A stretch of 64,000 bases of DNA. Source: Cardinalis cardinalis (Eukaryota; Chordata; Aves; Passeriformes; Cardinalidae). Positions 1 to 12,330 of the stretch are shown here, piece by piece. Below the pieces are notes generated by a model, which made no database searches, was not told the origin of the DNA, and worked only from the letters and a program-made list of their open reading frames with translations. Every line of letters begins with the position of its first letter. The stretch's first letter is position 1. The position numbers were made by a program, and so were the translations under genes. The stretch spans positions 5,242,172 to 5,306,171 of the forward strand of contig JACDOX010000018.1 in the NCBI GenBank assembly GCA_014549065.1, in the 5' to 3' direction.

Positions 1-1479
1 TTTCATATTTTTCTTCAATTACCTAGTCTTGCCCAATAAGTTTTAGTGTTTTGTTACTAATAACTAATGAAGAACAGGTAACAAAAGCCACAGCAGCATC
101 TTGTACTCATTTAGAACTGGATAAAGCTAACTTGCACATTGCATGAAGCATGCCATCATATATAGAAAGCAAGAAGTGTCTAGGGCAGCATGCACTATTA
201 ATTAGAGCTGAAGCTGGACTTGTGTTCTGGCAATCATAACTTTCATGTTCCCTCACTTTCATGTTCTAAAAATACTATGCCTGACTTGATGTTTTATGAT
301 TTGAGTGGGGGGACATTAGACACATTTTGTAAATGGGTGGACAATAGACTTATTTAATGAGTGGCTGCAATCCTAAATTCCCCTCACTAAAGAAATGGAG
401 ATGTTCAGCAAGGGCATGGGGACATAAAGAGTGACATAAAGTTCTTCCACTTGAGAGTGAGCGTCCGTGGGGTGGCAGCAGTCCATTATGGGAGCTTGAA
501 CTCAGTAGGATGAAGCTGGAATAGCTTCCATAGCCCAAATACCCAAACATTTCTGGGTATTTTGTAGCATCTTTGTTTTGTATGTCTGAGGACTGTTGGT
601 ATCCCTGGTGTAGGAGTAGTGTTCTATTCCCATCCTCATATCTGCACTTTGGCTGCTATGGCAATCTACCCCATTTAAGAATTTCTGCCCACTCCTGGTG
701 CTCACTACAGAAATTCTTCTCAGCCATTTCACACTTCCACTGTTTGAGAGTGGTTGGAGTGCAGTAACAAGATTGACCTGGTTTAGGTCAATTAACTCTG
801 TCTTGTAGATGTAATGAATGTAAGTATAATCAAGCTCATCATGTTCCTTTAGAGCAGTGATAACAAGGTAGGCAACAAAGCTGTCATTGCAATGCTTTCG
901 AATGTTTGGAGCCTCCTGTTTAGAAGTGATTAAGAAAACTGAAATGTGTGACTTTGCTATTTCCTCTCTAGGCATGAATGGGTGCAGAAACTTGGCGATG
1001 CACAGCAGGAGAAAATGGTTAGAAGGTGCTCTTCCAGCACGAGCTCCATCAGAGACCAGTAGGTTAACAGGATGCAATCAAAGGTCTGCTTTGAACCATG
1101 CTTGAACAGATAAAACACTTATGTGGGTTCTTCAAGCCAAGTAATTGTATTTTGTGCTGAAGCAGAAGGGGAACACAAACATAGATAAATACTGCCTTTT
1201 ACATGGGGGCAAGTAGCTAAAGGGCAGTAAATTCCTAAACTATTGGAGCATGATCCTGGTGATATTGATTTGGTCTTGAGGTAGTTTCAAGTAAAGGTAA
1301 TCACAAGTAAAACTCCCTGGTCAGAGTGCTTTCATCCTTTTTGTTGTCACAGAACACACTGTAAAATTAATTTTTCATATTGCTGTAAAATCACATTACT
1401 GATCTAAGGAATTAGAATAATTTTATTCTTGTAATTTGAACTATTATTTTATGGAATGGTGTTGATTGGATATTTCTCC
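1..1479. other. Non-coding AT-rich DNA with one long open frame
   Basis: No repeat family, RNA gene or exon is recognisable here. The only unusual item is the minus-strand open frame at 502-1077, listed separately. Base composition is slightly less AT-rich between about 360 and 1100 than on either side. Confidence 0.5.
502..1077 (-). other. 191-codon open frame of unknown nature
   Basis: The minus strand is open for 191 codons, beginning directly after a TGA. The first codon is TTG; the first in-frame ATG is about 35 codons in (M-P-R-E-E). The predicted product has no signal peptide, transmembrane stretch, zinc-finger spacing or repeat that I can see, and it matches no family I recognise. 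A stop-to-stop run of this length is uncommon in DNA of about 40 % GC. A rough estimate is well under one such frame expected per window, so an old retrocopy or a lineage-specific exon is possible. There is no poly(A) tail, no target-site duplication and no convincing splice pair flanking it. The neighbouring overlapping frames are its shadows. I consider a chance open frame most likely. Confidence 0.15.
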
Positions 1480-1760
1480 GTGTAGTTAATTTTCCTTTTA
1501 GATGGGTGCAGACTCTTCTGTCCCAATGTAGTGAAGTCATCTGTGAATCATCTGCTCTGTAAATCTATCAAGAGACATGGTTTAATGACATTATCCTCAT
1601 GTCATCGGTGGGACCCGAGGACAATTAGAATTGAATAAAATGATTATGCGAGTGTTAGGCTTGCAATTTTCTGTACTGGCAAAATCAAGCAGTTGAGAGA
1701 TCAGACAAACAAATAATACCTTTTCTCCTCAGATGAAACTATAAATGGGAATGGACTTAA
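1480..1760. promoter_or_regulatory. Candidate conserved non-coding element
   Basis: This stretch is AT-rich with no repeat signature, yet it keeps several CpGs (near 1606, 1616 and 1649) in DNA where methylated CpG normally decays. It also has many homeodomain-like TAAT/ATTA words. That mix is typical of vertebrate developmental enhancers, but without an alignment it is only a suggestion. Confidence 0.3.
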
Positions 1761-2199
1761 ACAATCCCAGTGCTTTAATGGAAATGCTTAATATATATAA
1801 ACATAAACATAAAAAATATGTTATTTAACTTATAATGCTTTGTGAGATTTATCTTTTGACTAACTGTAAAGAATTTTAAATTTTTTTTTCTTGGTTGCTT
1901 TGCGGTCTCTACTTAAATTTCTGACATCCTTGTTCAGCTGCTTTCTGAAATGTCCAAAATTTTCCAGGGCTATAATCTACTTTGACTGAANACAGTCTGA
2001 AGAGGGCTGATGTTCCAGGGAACATGTGTTTTGAATTGAAGAACAATGATACAGTTTTGTTTGCACTCATAAATAATGAATCTTTTTCTGACCACAAGTA
2101 AAATTGTTTAAATTAGTCTCCTGATTCAGTAATTGATCTGAAGCGTATGCTGTGTCAGAGCTATCAATATACTGATGACTGCATGCATCTCAGAGAGCT

Positions 2200-2450
2200 C
2201 CAGCAGTGCTTATGAAGGACACTATAAAAATATAAAAGGGGTTAGAAATGAGCTTTGTGGATTATCTTCAGTTAATGGCATGGCAAATGTCATTTTATGG
2301 ACCTAATTTACTGAACATTAATAATGCTACAGTTGAAGTAAATCATTTTAATGGCAAGATTTATGTGAATAACACTAGCACTAATTTACCAATGGAATTT
2401 ACAAAATCCATTTAGCTCTTCTAAAGAGGCACTAAATGGATGTTATGGCT
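2200..2450. promoter_or_regulatory. Candidate conserved non-coding element
   Basis: A compact AT-rich block dense in ATTA/TAAT cores, with no simple repeat and no transposon-like sequence. It reads like a homeodomain-rich enhancer core. The call is based on composition only. Confidence 0.28.
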
Positions 2451-3489
2451 TCGTTTTAGACTGCCACTATCATGGGAGCAGGGCAGGCCTGCTCTTTCTT
2501 TCTCCCTTGTGTTTGTGCATAGGGAAAGCCACATAGAAGCCAAGATGAGTTCAGCAATTACACTTCAGTGAGTCAGAGAATAGTGCTGAGTGATCAACAC
2601 ACTTTTTGTGTAAGTCTTCAGCTAAGAGCAACTGATTAAAGTTATGCCAAAGCAATTCTGAGAAGAGATGTTTGGAGACTGTACCTCCTGCACAATGTTC
2701 TCCCTGTATTAAACAAACAGCTTTATCTTCAGATAGCTAAGCTGATGTGAAGTTTTTGTGTGCTTTAGGGGTGCAGAATGCTACTGGGAGATGAAGNTGC
2801 TAGGGGTGAAGAAACCTCAACGCCCTTGCCCATTTTGCTTTTGAAATTATTATGTGCTGGCATTAAACGTAGAATAAACTACAGTATCTATGATGTGAAT
2901 CTGTCCAGGATGACTAAAGGTCCTTTCTCTTCCCAAGAGATAATCAGAAACTCTTATGGCAAGTAAGATATACTGAGCCAGCAAGACTTTATTTAGCAGA
3001 GGAAGCTCCCAAAAAGTGTGTCCTCAAGAGATGGAGCAGTAACACTGCAGAACCTTCTGACTCCCTCAAGATGACAGAGGTGGTTCCTGCTTTTTCAGGA
3101 ACAAATGCAGAAGTCAGATATTTTTAACCTTAGGTTTCAAAATTCGCAGTCATTTGCTGTAAAAAAAACTTGTTTGATCTCAAGGTGAAATGAGTTTATT
3201 ATAACTAATTGACAAACCTTTGAACTAATCAAGCTGGGAATAGAAAGAAAGAAAAAAAAAGAAATTAAGAAATGCAATGTTGTTTCTGTTTTTAAATACA
3301 TAGAAAATACTTTGACACTGTCATTGTAGGGAATATATAAATAGAAGATAGATAGATAGATACATAACCAGCCAGCAATGGAAGAAAAATGAATAAACAC
3401 TGTAGTGTTTGCTAATCAGGTGTCTAGCATGAACATACAAGCTGATCAAATAATGCATAATTAACAGCTTAAAAATTATTGCATAGAGC
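2451..3489. other. Non-coding, only a short GATA repeat
   Basis: Nothing gene-like is seen. A four-unit GATA tetranucleotide run lies at about 3346-3361, and a short A-rich purine stretch lies at 3240-3262. Confidence 0.5.
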
Positions 3490-3690
3490 ATTTGATTACT
3501 CATGGAAAGTTATGGGCTCGGCTGAGTGAGAGATTTTATGCATGTCTGCTGGAACTGGTTGTTTATGATGTGACATTCTTTAATGGTAAAATGAAAAACA
3601 GCACAGTTCTGTGCCAGGACACGAGAGGGTCATAGGGGGAATGAATATTTATGAAGCAAAATAAATATGAAGATGGAACTTCCCTCTCCT
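3490..3690. promoter_or_regulatory. Candidate conserved non-coding element
   Basis: Unique sequence with retained CpGs in an AT-rich context and several TTTATG/CATAAA-type words resembling CDX/HOX sites. It contains no repeat-like sequence. Low confidence without conservation data. Confidence 0.22.
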
Positions 3691-6600
3691 TTTCCCATCC
3701 CCCACTACTGATTTTTTTCCTATATAGTCCCTGACATGCAATTTACATTGGCTTATATATACCCTGGGACAGGTCATGTCTGTGTTTAGCTCAGATTATG
3801 GTATGGTGTTGCAGGTACCCTCTTTGAGAAGTGGGTGCTGTTGAAGGTGTCATTTATCCTTTATTGCTTTAAGAATATTTCATGTACTCCTGAAATGTTG
3901 CAATAAACCAGTTTTGCAGGGCTATGGTTCTATTTTATCCAACTATTTTAAGGAAATATAGATTCCTGTTCCCATTCAAACCTCTTGCCATAGGACTTCC
4001 CTGTATTCCACATTGTAATGTGTAATGTACTTACTGTCAGGGAAGGGAGGGTTTTCTCCTCATTTTGCAAGTGAAGACCAAAGAAAGAGACTACTAATCA
4101 TTTCAGAAGCAGACTGTGGTAGGGTGAGAAACCGAAGAGAAATGCCTTACATTCATAGCCTGCACATAAAGTACCAGGGTAGATTTTGTCTTTTCAATAT
4201 TCTCTAATATTCACTCTTTGGTGCTTCTCATCCACCTGCCTGCATAGGTGGTACTGAACATCTTCCCTCAGTTTTTCAGGATGTAATTTGGGTAGATTTT
4301 ATGCCGTCTGTAATTTTAGACATATAATTGAATTTTTTAAGATTGCTTAGTGTGCTGAGATCCCCTCCACAGGAAATGGAGAGAAACACGTACTTCTGGG
4401 AAATAGTTGAGCCCTCCCAAGTTTTAATTCAACTGTGAAGATGACAATCTCCTTTCCACCAGTGGGAGGTTACACTGAAGATCTCCCAGGTAGGGACTTC
4501 TGTTTGGTGACTGAAGTTGGAATGGATGCATGTAAGCAGAGTTTCTTAATAGTGAGACAAAACCTCGATGTTCTGCAGAGCCTCCTGGGATCGTGATGCA
4601 TTCTAGCAACAATTATCAAAGAGAACTCCTCTAAGAAAATGTGGGTAAAGTGAAAGCAGAGAGACTGCTAACACTTATCTTTACTCATTCATTGAACAGG
4701 TATTATGCAATTTTTCCAGAAACACCTCTTTCCAAGAAGTCTGTTTTTCAATCCTGGGCACAGACAGTTGCCAACTTGTCAAATAATGAGGTGTTTTTGG
4801 TAGTGTGCACAAATGAAGATGAGAAAAGTGCATTCCTTGTAAATACATTCTCAGAGGAAAAAGAACCCTACCAGAATTCTGGATGAGACATGACACATGA
4901 AAGCACTCAGTCTGACTCATATTACCACTACCTCATCATCACCTTTCTCAATAAAACCAAGCTGCTTAAAATTTGTGTTAAAAATATTTTTTTTTTCCCA
5001 GGGAGGAACAATATTTCAAGCGACAGAGAAGGAGCACAGTAGACAGCAAAGAATTCAATATAGATAAAATACTATGGTTTTGCTCTAGTTTTTTTCTTCA
5101 CTACAATTTGTTTTCTTCTGAATTCTTTATGGGCTGTGTTCTACGGGGGAAAAAATAGCCCAAACAAAACAAGCTTTAAGAAGCAGAGTGAATTTCAAAG
5201 ACAACCAGAAGAGTGAACATTGAAACAACTGAGAGGAAGCATATCCCTCCTTTGAACTCTGGAGGTTAGTATGAGCTGGCAATGTTTCCTTTCAGACCGT
5301 TCCTCACAATTAAGCACAGCACTGATCAAAACTCAGCGAGGAGATCAACGATGTGATCTGGAAAGAGATTGAACCCATAATGGAGCAATCAAGAGTAAAT
5401 GCTTTTTGAGCATAGGTCTTTCACAGGGATCAAAATAATTGCTTCAACAGTCTGTTTATTTACTAGGGAAGGTACTTGTATTTATTGTCCTACTGAGAAC
5501 AAAGAACCAGTGCTGGTACCTGGTTGTTCTATTTCCACAACTCTGCTATCATCATCAATAGCTGAGACAAGTTCCTCAAGAGAAACAAAAAATGGGCCTG
5601 CCTGCTTTCCCACAGCTAGATGGCTTGAAGCAAGATCATTACTGTGTAACTTTTTATCTCCAGCTATCCACTATGGAAGAAAGGAACCCATCTGCACTGC
5701 CCGCTTCCTTCATTGCTCTAACTTCCTTAGAAAGAGCACCAGAAATCCTCCTTTGAGTTGTGGCAGTGTCAGATCTCAGACTGTGATCTTGCTGAGGAAA
5801 ATTATAGCTGAGAATTTTCAGAAGGCAAGGTAGTTTAGTTATGTCACGCAGATGAATTTTATTGTCAGGAGATGGGAATCTAATGGAAAGTTTTGTTTGC
5901 ATTTTGTATGTTCTGCATTATTTTGCTTCTTGGGATTGAGCAGGGATAATAAATACTTGGCTCTGCTGCCTTGTGCAATTTACAGAAAATAGATCATTTT
6001 CTGACCTGAAACTGAGAAGACACCACTGTCCATCTAATTCTGTGTTTGGATGCTTATGAGCAGTGAGTGTGGGGCACAGGAATGCACAGACTTGAATCTC
6101 TAGTCCAAGAGACCACTTAAGGACTTTCTTTTTTTATCATGGGAGCAAACCTGCTGGAATTAAGAACCTTCCTGGATGGGGTCAGAGCTCATAATTTGAT
6201 TTTGAACCAACATAAGGGGGGTTTAGGGATGCATCCACTCATTATAGCAGCATCAGGCAGTCAGAGCCTCCTGGTGAATCTTTCTCATTGTTTCAAATTC
6301 TATTTATATATTTCAAAGTGTAGCGAATGGAAAGATCATAAAATCATGGTGACTGTTCAAAGAATTTAGGGAAAACAAAATAAACAGTCACAGACCCTCA
6401 GTTAAAAGAATGAAAAAAAGTCCACAATTTTTCTCCAACATAAGATGTATTCCCATGATGTACATTCTTGATATAATTCATATCATATTACATGAATAGA
6501 CACAGGGAAAAGCGACAACATGAAGGAAGAAAAAAAAAGCAACAGTAATGACTCATTCTCTGGCAAAGAATAATAGTAAGAAAAATTATTGTCTTCAGGA

Positions 6601-8303
6601 CCTGTCTGCAGAGCCTCTTCTACTAGGTAATAATAAACAAAGACTCCATTTTTTAAAACAAAACAAATTTTTAAATAATTAGCAATATCCTCAGACACCA
6701 CACATGACTTATTAGGATTATCTAGGTAGAACAATTAGTACTCAAGGTTTGTGTCAAGGTAAAAATTAGGTTTCCCTTATAACTTACACTTATTCTGCTA
6801 ACCCACAGCTTTTATTTTTCTCATTTCATTGACCTACTCACATTATTCTAAGCAATTTACTCACTCTGTATATGCCCAGTATCTTAAGCGAGCTTCTGAG
6901 TGCCATCCAGCATTAAAACAAGTCTGACGTAGCTGGATGGTCACAGGCATGTCATGGTATATGTGGTGTATTTAGTAATTTTTCTGCCCTTTCTATGCCA
7001 TCCACACAGCAACTAAACACCTTTGCGTAAAATCAGCTCTGACTAATGAAGTCCTTGTCAGCCATGGGGTCTTCCTTAATTGGGTACAGGGGTCATGTTT
7101 TATTTATTTGTCCTTTGTTTCTTTGAGCTTCCTTTTCCAGCACCTCTTTTCTCAGAGGGTCCTAATGATTCTTGAAGATCCCCACAGTGGTAAGTTTCTT
7201 TCAGCATAGATGCATTGCTTCAGAGGCTTGCCATGCTCCTTCTAGCGTGACTGAGCAACTATGTCAGGTAGTCCTTGGGAGTGATTGGCAAGATCTTGCC
7301 TTGTTTTGGTCCTTTTCTCACTCTGCTTATGGCAGCAATTTTTTAGGGTAAAAGAGAGCACCCTGTGTCCCTGTTGTTCCTGTAAGTATAGATGTATGAC
7401 AGGGTATAGCGAGCTGAGAGTAGACCCTGTGAAGAGATTCTTTGGGGTCTCTTTGACACTTTCTCGTGCTTAGAAAATGTGCACCAGTATATTTATTTGT
7501 TTTTTGACAAGGTACAGTGGGACCAAATCTCCAGATCTCTGGTGATACCATTGTAAACAATGACTGAGAACCCCTGCACAGTTCAATGCTCATCACAAAA
7601 CCAGACTTTTAGCAAAGCAGTCAAGTAATAATGGACATAAACAATAACATTTCTTCCTAGAATCAATGAGAATGACCTACCAAAACAGAGAAATTGTATT
7701 CACTTGAAGGTGATGAGTAATTTTGACCTTTATCAATGCAATGCTTTTGTATATTTGGCTATTGTGATCCTTTCTATTATGCTTTCTTTAACACCCAGGA
7801 GTCTGTGTGAGGAGAGTAATAACCTAGTAAGGACATTCCAGAGAAAGTGAGAATGAACTCTTTCCTAAGTGCTTCAAACATCCAAGAACATCTTTAATAC
7901 ATTGCATGGAAGTCATTATTTTGGGTATTTGCAGAGAGAGAGCATTTGTAATGTATCATACACATCTTCAGTCTCTGAGAAAACAAATAATATGAAGGGC
8001 AAGAACACATGATATAACCACAGCTCCAGCCCTTTCTCTTTCCATTTTTTTGTGCTTCCATGGGATACTTACGTTGCAGTCTTGAATGCATTAAGTGTTA
8101 TGCATGAGGTCACGTGACTTGAACTCTGGGCCAGGCAGAGATTAATTGATTTTTAATGGAAAAACATGTGCCTGATGCTCTCATCATCTCAACCCATCCT
8201 TTCCTGCCTAGTGAGTAGTAATTTTTTTCTATCTGAAAGTTAAATCTGGAGCATTATTTACTCTTGTTGATACAAACTCTGCAAGTATAATGCTTCTTTC
8301 CCC
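3691..8303. other. Non-coding DNA without recognisable elements
   Basis: I see no gene or transposon here. A 144-codon ATG-initiated frame at 5399-5833 on + has no recognisable domain, and its composition matches its surroundings, so it is treated as chance. A CTCF-like word lies at 4456-4470. A weak resemblance to the MIR core (a 'CCTCATTTTGCAAGTGA'-like stretch) near 4050-4085 is too decayed to call. Confidence 0.45.
4456..4470 (+). promoter_or_regulatory. Possible CTCF-like word
   Basis: CCACCAGTGGGAGGT fits the known CTCF core pattern (CCASYAGRKGGCRSY) at 13 of 15 positions; the mismatches are T at the R position and A in place of the C. Such near-matches occur by chance, so this is only a candidate. 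Confidence 0.2.
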
Positions 8304-8343
8304 NNNNNNNNNNNNNNNNNNNNNNNNNNNNNNNNNNNNNNNN
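8304..8343. other. Assembly gap of 40 N
   Basis: An uninterrupted run of N. The flanks are ordinary unique sequence, with a C run on the left edge, so no repeat obviously explains the gap. Confidence 0.95.
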
Positions 8344-10829
8344 AATATTTTCCTTGGGTTCGTAGTGGATCCTCTCACTACGCAACTTCTAAAAAGTCTT
8401 GTGAAGAGCTGTCTTTGTTGCACACAGGCTGCGTTCTGCTGCTGTTGTGTTTTCTGCTAGGGTATATACCAGAGGTGCACACACCTAGCTCGTAAACAGA
8501 CTAAGTCTCTTAGGTTTGTCAGGCACAGACTGACTAGAATGTATGTGTGTTTTTAGGGAGTTGGTAGTGAGGGTGCCACATGTTCTGCCACCGGCTTACC
8601 CCCCTGAGGCTGTCCATCTCCTGCTTCCTTCACAAGGCCATTTAGAAGTGGGCTAAGTCCAGCTCAGGGCTTTTCTCAAGCCTTTCCCAGCACATTTAGA
8701 TCTTCATATCTGGTGTATTGCTATTCTTACTCTTCACTGTATGGCTGGCCAGACTGGACTGAGCTGCAGTGGGATAATGTTTTGATCCAGTATGACAGTG
8801 GTTTGTTGACATACCTTCATCATGACATGGATTTGACAGAAAAATGCCCTGTCTTTTTCCTGCTGGACCACTTCTCACAGCTCTAACATGTTGAGTAAGA
8901 AATGAATATATCTTCACTTTGCTTTTCAGTTTCATTTTGGTCTTTTGCTGCTTTTCAGTCTGTTTGGAAAATCAGCTCTTCAGGGCAGGAGCCGTTCTAA
9001 CACATCTGTAGAGTATAGTTTCTGTCAGTCAAAACAGCAAATGAAAGTGCCTCACTTCAGGTTGTATTCACAGAGGGTGCCTTACTCTGGAGACAGACAC
9101 AGAGCATCTGAGTCACTTGCATTGACATGTAATACTTGTAATCCTTGAAGGTTACGCCAAGTCCTTCTGATGGGTTCTTGGGCAAAATGCTGCTTCTTTG
9201 GCAGTGACCAAAAGAACAAATGCTTTTGGCCTCTCTACCACTGTTCTCGTGTGCAGATCTGTCTCTTGGCAAATACCCATCTCTCCTCCATCTTTGGTGG
9301 CAAAACCACCAAGAGTCAGATTTCACTTTCTGAGGATGCCTTGTAGTTCTAAAGAAACTAAAATTATATTCTATTTCTAAGAAAATTGGGACTTTATTTC
9401 ATGAAAAGATGTGGTCATGGTATGTAGCTGTGAAGTGAGGGATATGTTTGAGGAAGCAATCTGCTTTCAGAAAATGTTTGCCATATGGCATGAAAACCAA
9501 ACACCTTGCCTTTTACTGAATCCCTTCCAACCTGATTCTGTTTTTCCCGCACCTCTATGCAGGGTTGCAAGTCCTGGGATGGCGTAGTTTTTCTTCAGCT
9601 TTCCTTATACTGAGTACAATCCCAGTCCTGAAGCTCTAACTTTTCTTGTGAAAGATGTTCCAACTTTTTAAATAGTTATTGTTCAAAAGGTGTTTCTACC
9701 CATCTGACATTTCAGTAATTGCCCACCCTGTTTACAGACATGCTAAGCACAGTTCAGAGGCAGAGTCTGAAGAAGTATTCTCCTGTCATCATTGCTAGTA
9801 AATTCATAGATTTAATTGAACCTATCTTTAGAACACACATTTTGTTTCCCAATAAAGTATTCTTTTTGTGACCTCCTAATTAATAAGATTAAGGGAATTT
9901 AGCCCAGGAAGCTGACAAAAGGCAGCTTTCTAGGACTCTCACTGAATATTAATATCCATCTTGTAGCAAAAGCAGAACACTTGTTTGTGTATATTGGAGC
10001 CCCACTGGTTTAGGTCTTTACTAGGAGAACAACAAAGAAGAGGAAAAAAATAACAAATTACAGCTGAAACAAATCATCAGCATTGCTGTTTTCAAATTAC
10101 TATATTTCTGGGGAATTTCAGTCAGTTACATGAAAAAGAAGACACCAGTTTCAATGGAGCTTTGATAGTCAGGTTATGTTAATAATGGGAACTCATGTAA
10201 AATGCATAAGGTATACCTTACAGATGAAGAAGATTGCTAATAATTATTCTGTATTCTAAGAGTGTAGCTCTTTCTGAACTGATACATAAAGACTCCTTTA
10301 CATCCCAGTCTAATTACTTATAGACAGTTGAGCACAAAATTACTTTCATCTGTTTGAACATGTGGAAGGAAAGAGATTAGAGAAGTACCTTTCAAAACAG
10401 CTGGTTGGCATGTTAAAGAAGAAAACCTACTGGTTCTTCGGTTCTGACTGAAAAGTGCATTTCTTTATAATTAGACCTATTAAAGTAAATGTCATGCAGG
10501 GGGATTCTCAGAGGAGGTGACTGGGGTGCACAGCATGAAAAGTCAGTTGCTCTCTTATGGCTGGCTCCAGAAACTGGAAGTATTCAAAGATGGGGAAAGA
10601 TAGGACTTGGTGTTTTGACACCTTCTGTTTTTCCCTGGCCATTTTGTGATTTCTTTTGGTGCGCTGGCTCCCATGAAATAGAGGTGGGAGTTCCTGAGGT
10701 GATAAACGGCTGTGTGCAGTCACCACTCTGACCCTTCTTGATCTTTTTCTCTTGCTGTCCTTAAAGAAGAAGTCAATGTGAGTGGTGTGGGAAATTATCC
10801 CTTACACGGGAAAAATCATTTGGAGTGAC
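8344..10829. other. Non-coding DNA without recognisable elements
   Basis: No coding, RNA or repeat feature is supported. Composition is ordinary for the window, and the short open frames match nothing I recognise. Confidence 0.45.
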
Positions 10830-10900
10830 ATCAGAATTACAGAATAATTTTTGTTGGAGCCTTTGCAGTTCTTCTGGTCCAGCCCTCCAACCCTCCAAAA
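10830..10900 (-). repeat. Decayed CR1 LINE 3' tail
   Basis: The + strand reads as a degraded reverse complement of the CR1 3' terminus: an 'acagaataattt'-type start, then 'gttggagcctttgcag' and 'cttctggtccagccctcc'. The family consensus has the 'tagaatcatttaggttgg ... gacct ... catctggtccaaccccc' series in the same order. The copy is only about 70 bp long and heavily mutated, indicating an old insertion. Confidence 0.5.
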
Positions 10901-11959
10901 GGTTGTTTGGGTCCTTGACCCGTAAAGTTTTGACCATCTTAGAGAATATTTTAAGATCAAGTCTCAAGAACAAGGGAACACTTGAAATAACCNGTTTAAT
11001 CTGGTGTTGTATCCCTGACAGTCACAAGTGGGTAGTATTTAGGGGATGATTATTGAGAAAGTCGGAAGTAATCCTTCCTGTTGCATGCCTCAAAAGTGTG
11101 AGTTTTGCATTTATTTTATGCATATCTGGCATCTGTGGCATGTGGTTTTTTTCATCATAGGTATTAACTCTTTAGGGTAGATGTGACAAAGATGCATAGG
11201 CAGATTCTGTGTTCAGTTCGAGTTCTCTAATATTCCTTCCCTAGATGAATTTTTGCATGCATAAAGATGGAAAATTATAAATAAGACTTTACAAGAAATT
11301 GCATCAAATAAACAAGAGTTCCAAAGCCTTAATGTGCACTACTGTCCTTATCATTAGAAAAGATCCAGCAAGACATGTGCTTTTTTGTCCATCTGGTTGT
11401 GCTGGTAGCTGGACACCATAGTGTCTCAGCTGGCAGTACTTGAGGAAGCAATAATGAAGTTGTTCCACGTAGTGGCTCACAAATCCCAGATCTTTATGAA
11501 TTTACCTTGCTTCCCACAAAGGCGAAGCTATTTTGCTGCTATTTAAGGAAGGATATCCTGGCCTCCCCTGAGCTCATATCATGAGGCTTAACTTCTTCTT
11601 TGAGAAAGAAAAAGGCAACATGGTATGTCGCTCCAAAAGATGACTGACCTTTTCATTAGTGAAGTTATTGAGGAGGACGTGGTGGAGCACAGAGCCTGCT
11701 GGATGCTTCCTGCTAAACCTCTGGGGCAGCACAGGGGAACGACTGTCTCACAGAGCCCTGAGTCTTCCCAGGGACCTGCACCACACAGCTACCACTGAGT
11801 GCTTTACTAGAAATAAAAATAACTGTGACAGCACCAGTCATGCTAAGTTGTGAATGAGTTGGCCTTTTCCTTTTTTTCTAACTTGTTTTGGGCTTGAACC
11901 AACTTTGAATTCTTTATGGAAAGAAAATACTTCTGATTAAAAGATACATCTTGATTTAA
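10901..11959. other. Non-coding DNA without recognisable elements
   Basis: Nothing gene-like or repeat-like is supported in this interval. Confidence 0.45.
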
Positions 11960-12330
11960 AGGACGGCTAGTGTGTTGTACACATAATAATGCATGGCTAC
12001 CAGGAGCACTGCTGATGGCTGATAATTTAATTCCTATAACAGACTAGAGAAAGCTTATTACCTGGCAGCCAGTGTTCAATCACTATTTTCTGAAATAAAT
12101 AGCCTATCAGACAGCTAACGATAAAAAAGCAAACGTGATGTTCTTAACTTTGTGCATTTTTAAATGTAATATACTGTGCTAACAAAGACATCCTAAATGC
12201 TGTCTTCCTGCTAATCCTTCTCAATGGCTTTTCCCTATGTTTGTGGCATGGTTTATTTAAGTAAATGGTATTGTTACATTAATTTTAAAATCTGATGCAT
12301 CACTAAATAAGATAATAGATCATGAAATGC
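11960..12330. promoter_or_regulatory. Candidate conserved non-coding element
   Basis: Unique AT-rich sequence dense in homeodomain-like cores (TAATTTAAT, ATAATAATGCAT). It retains CpGs and has no simple repeat. It resembles long-range enhancers of developmental genes in texture, but this is not proven. Confidence 0.3.

Noticed and set aside
4050..4085. MIR-core-like words
   Set aside because: Only one of the several ordered MIR blocks is present; not enough for a call.
5399..5833. 144-codon ATG-initiated frame
   Set aside because: No recognisable domain, ordinary local composition, no flanking splice or retrocopy features; chance is sufficient.
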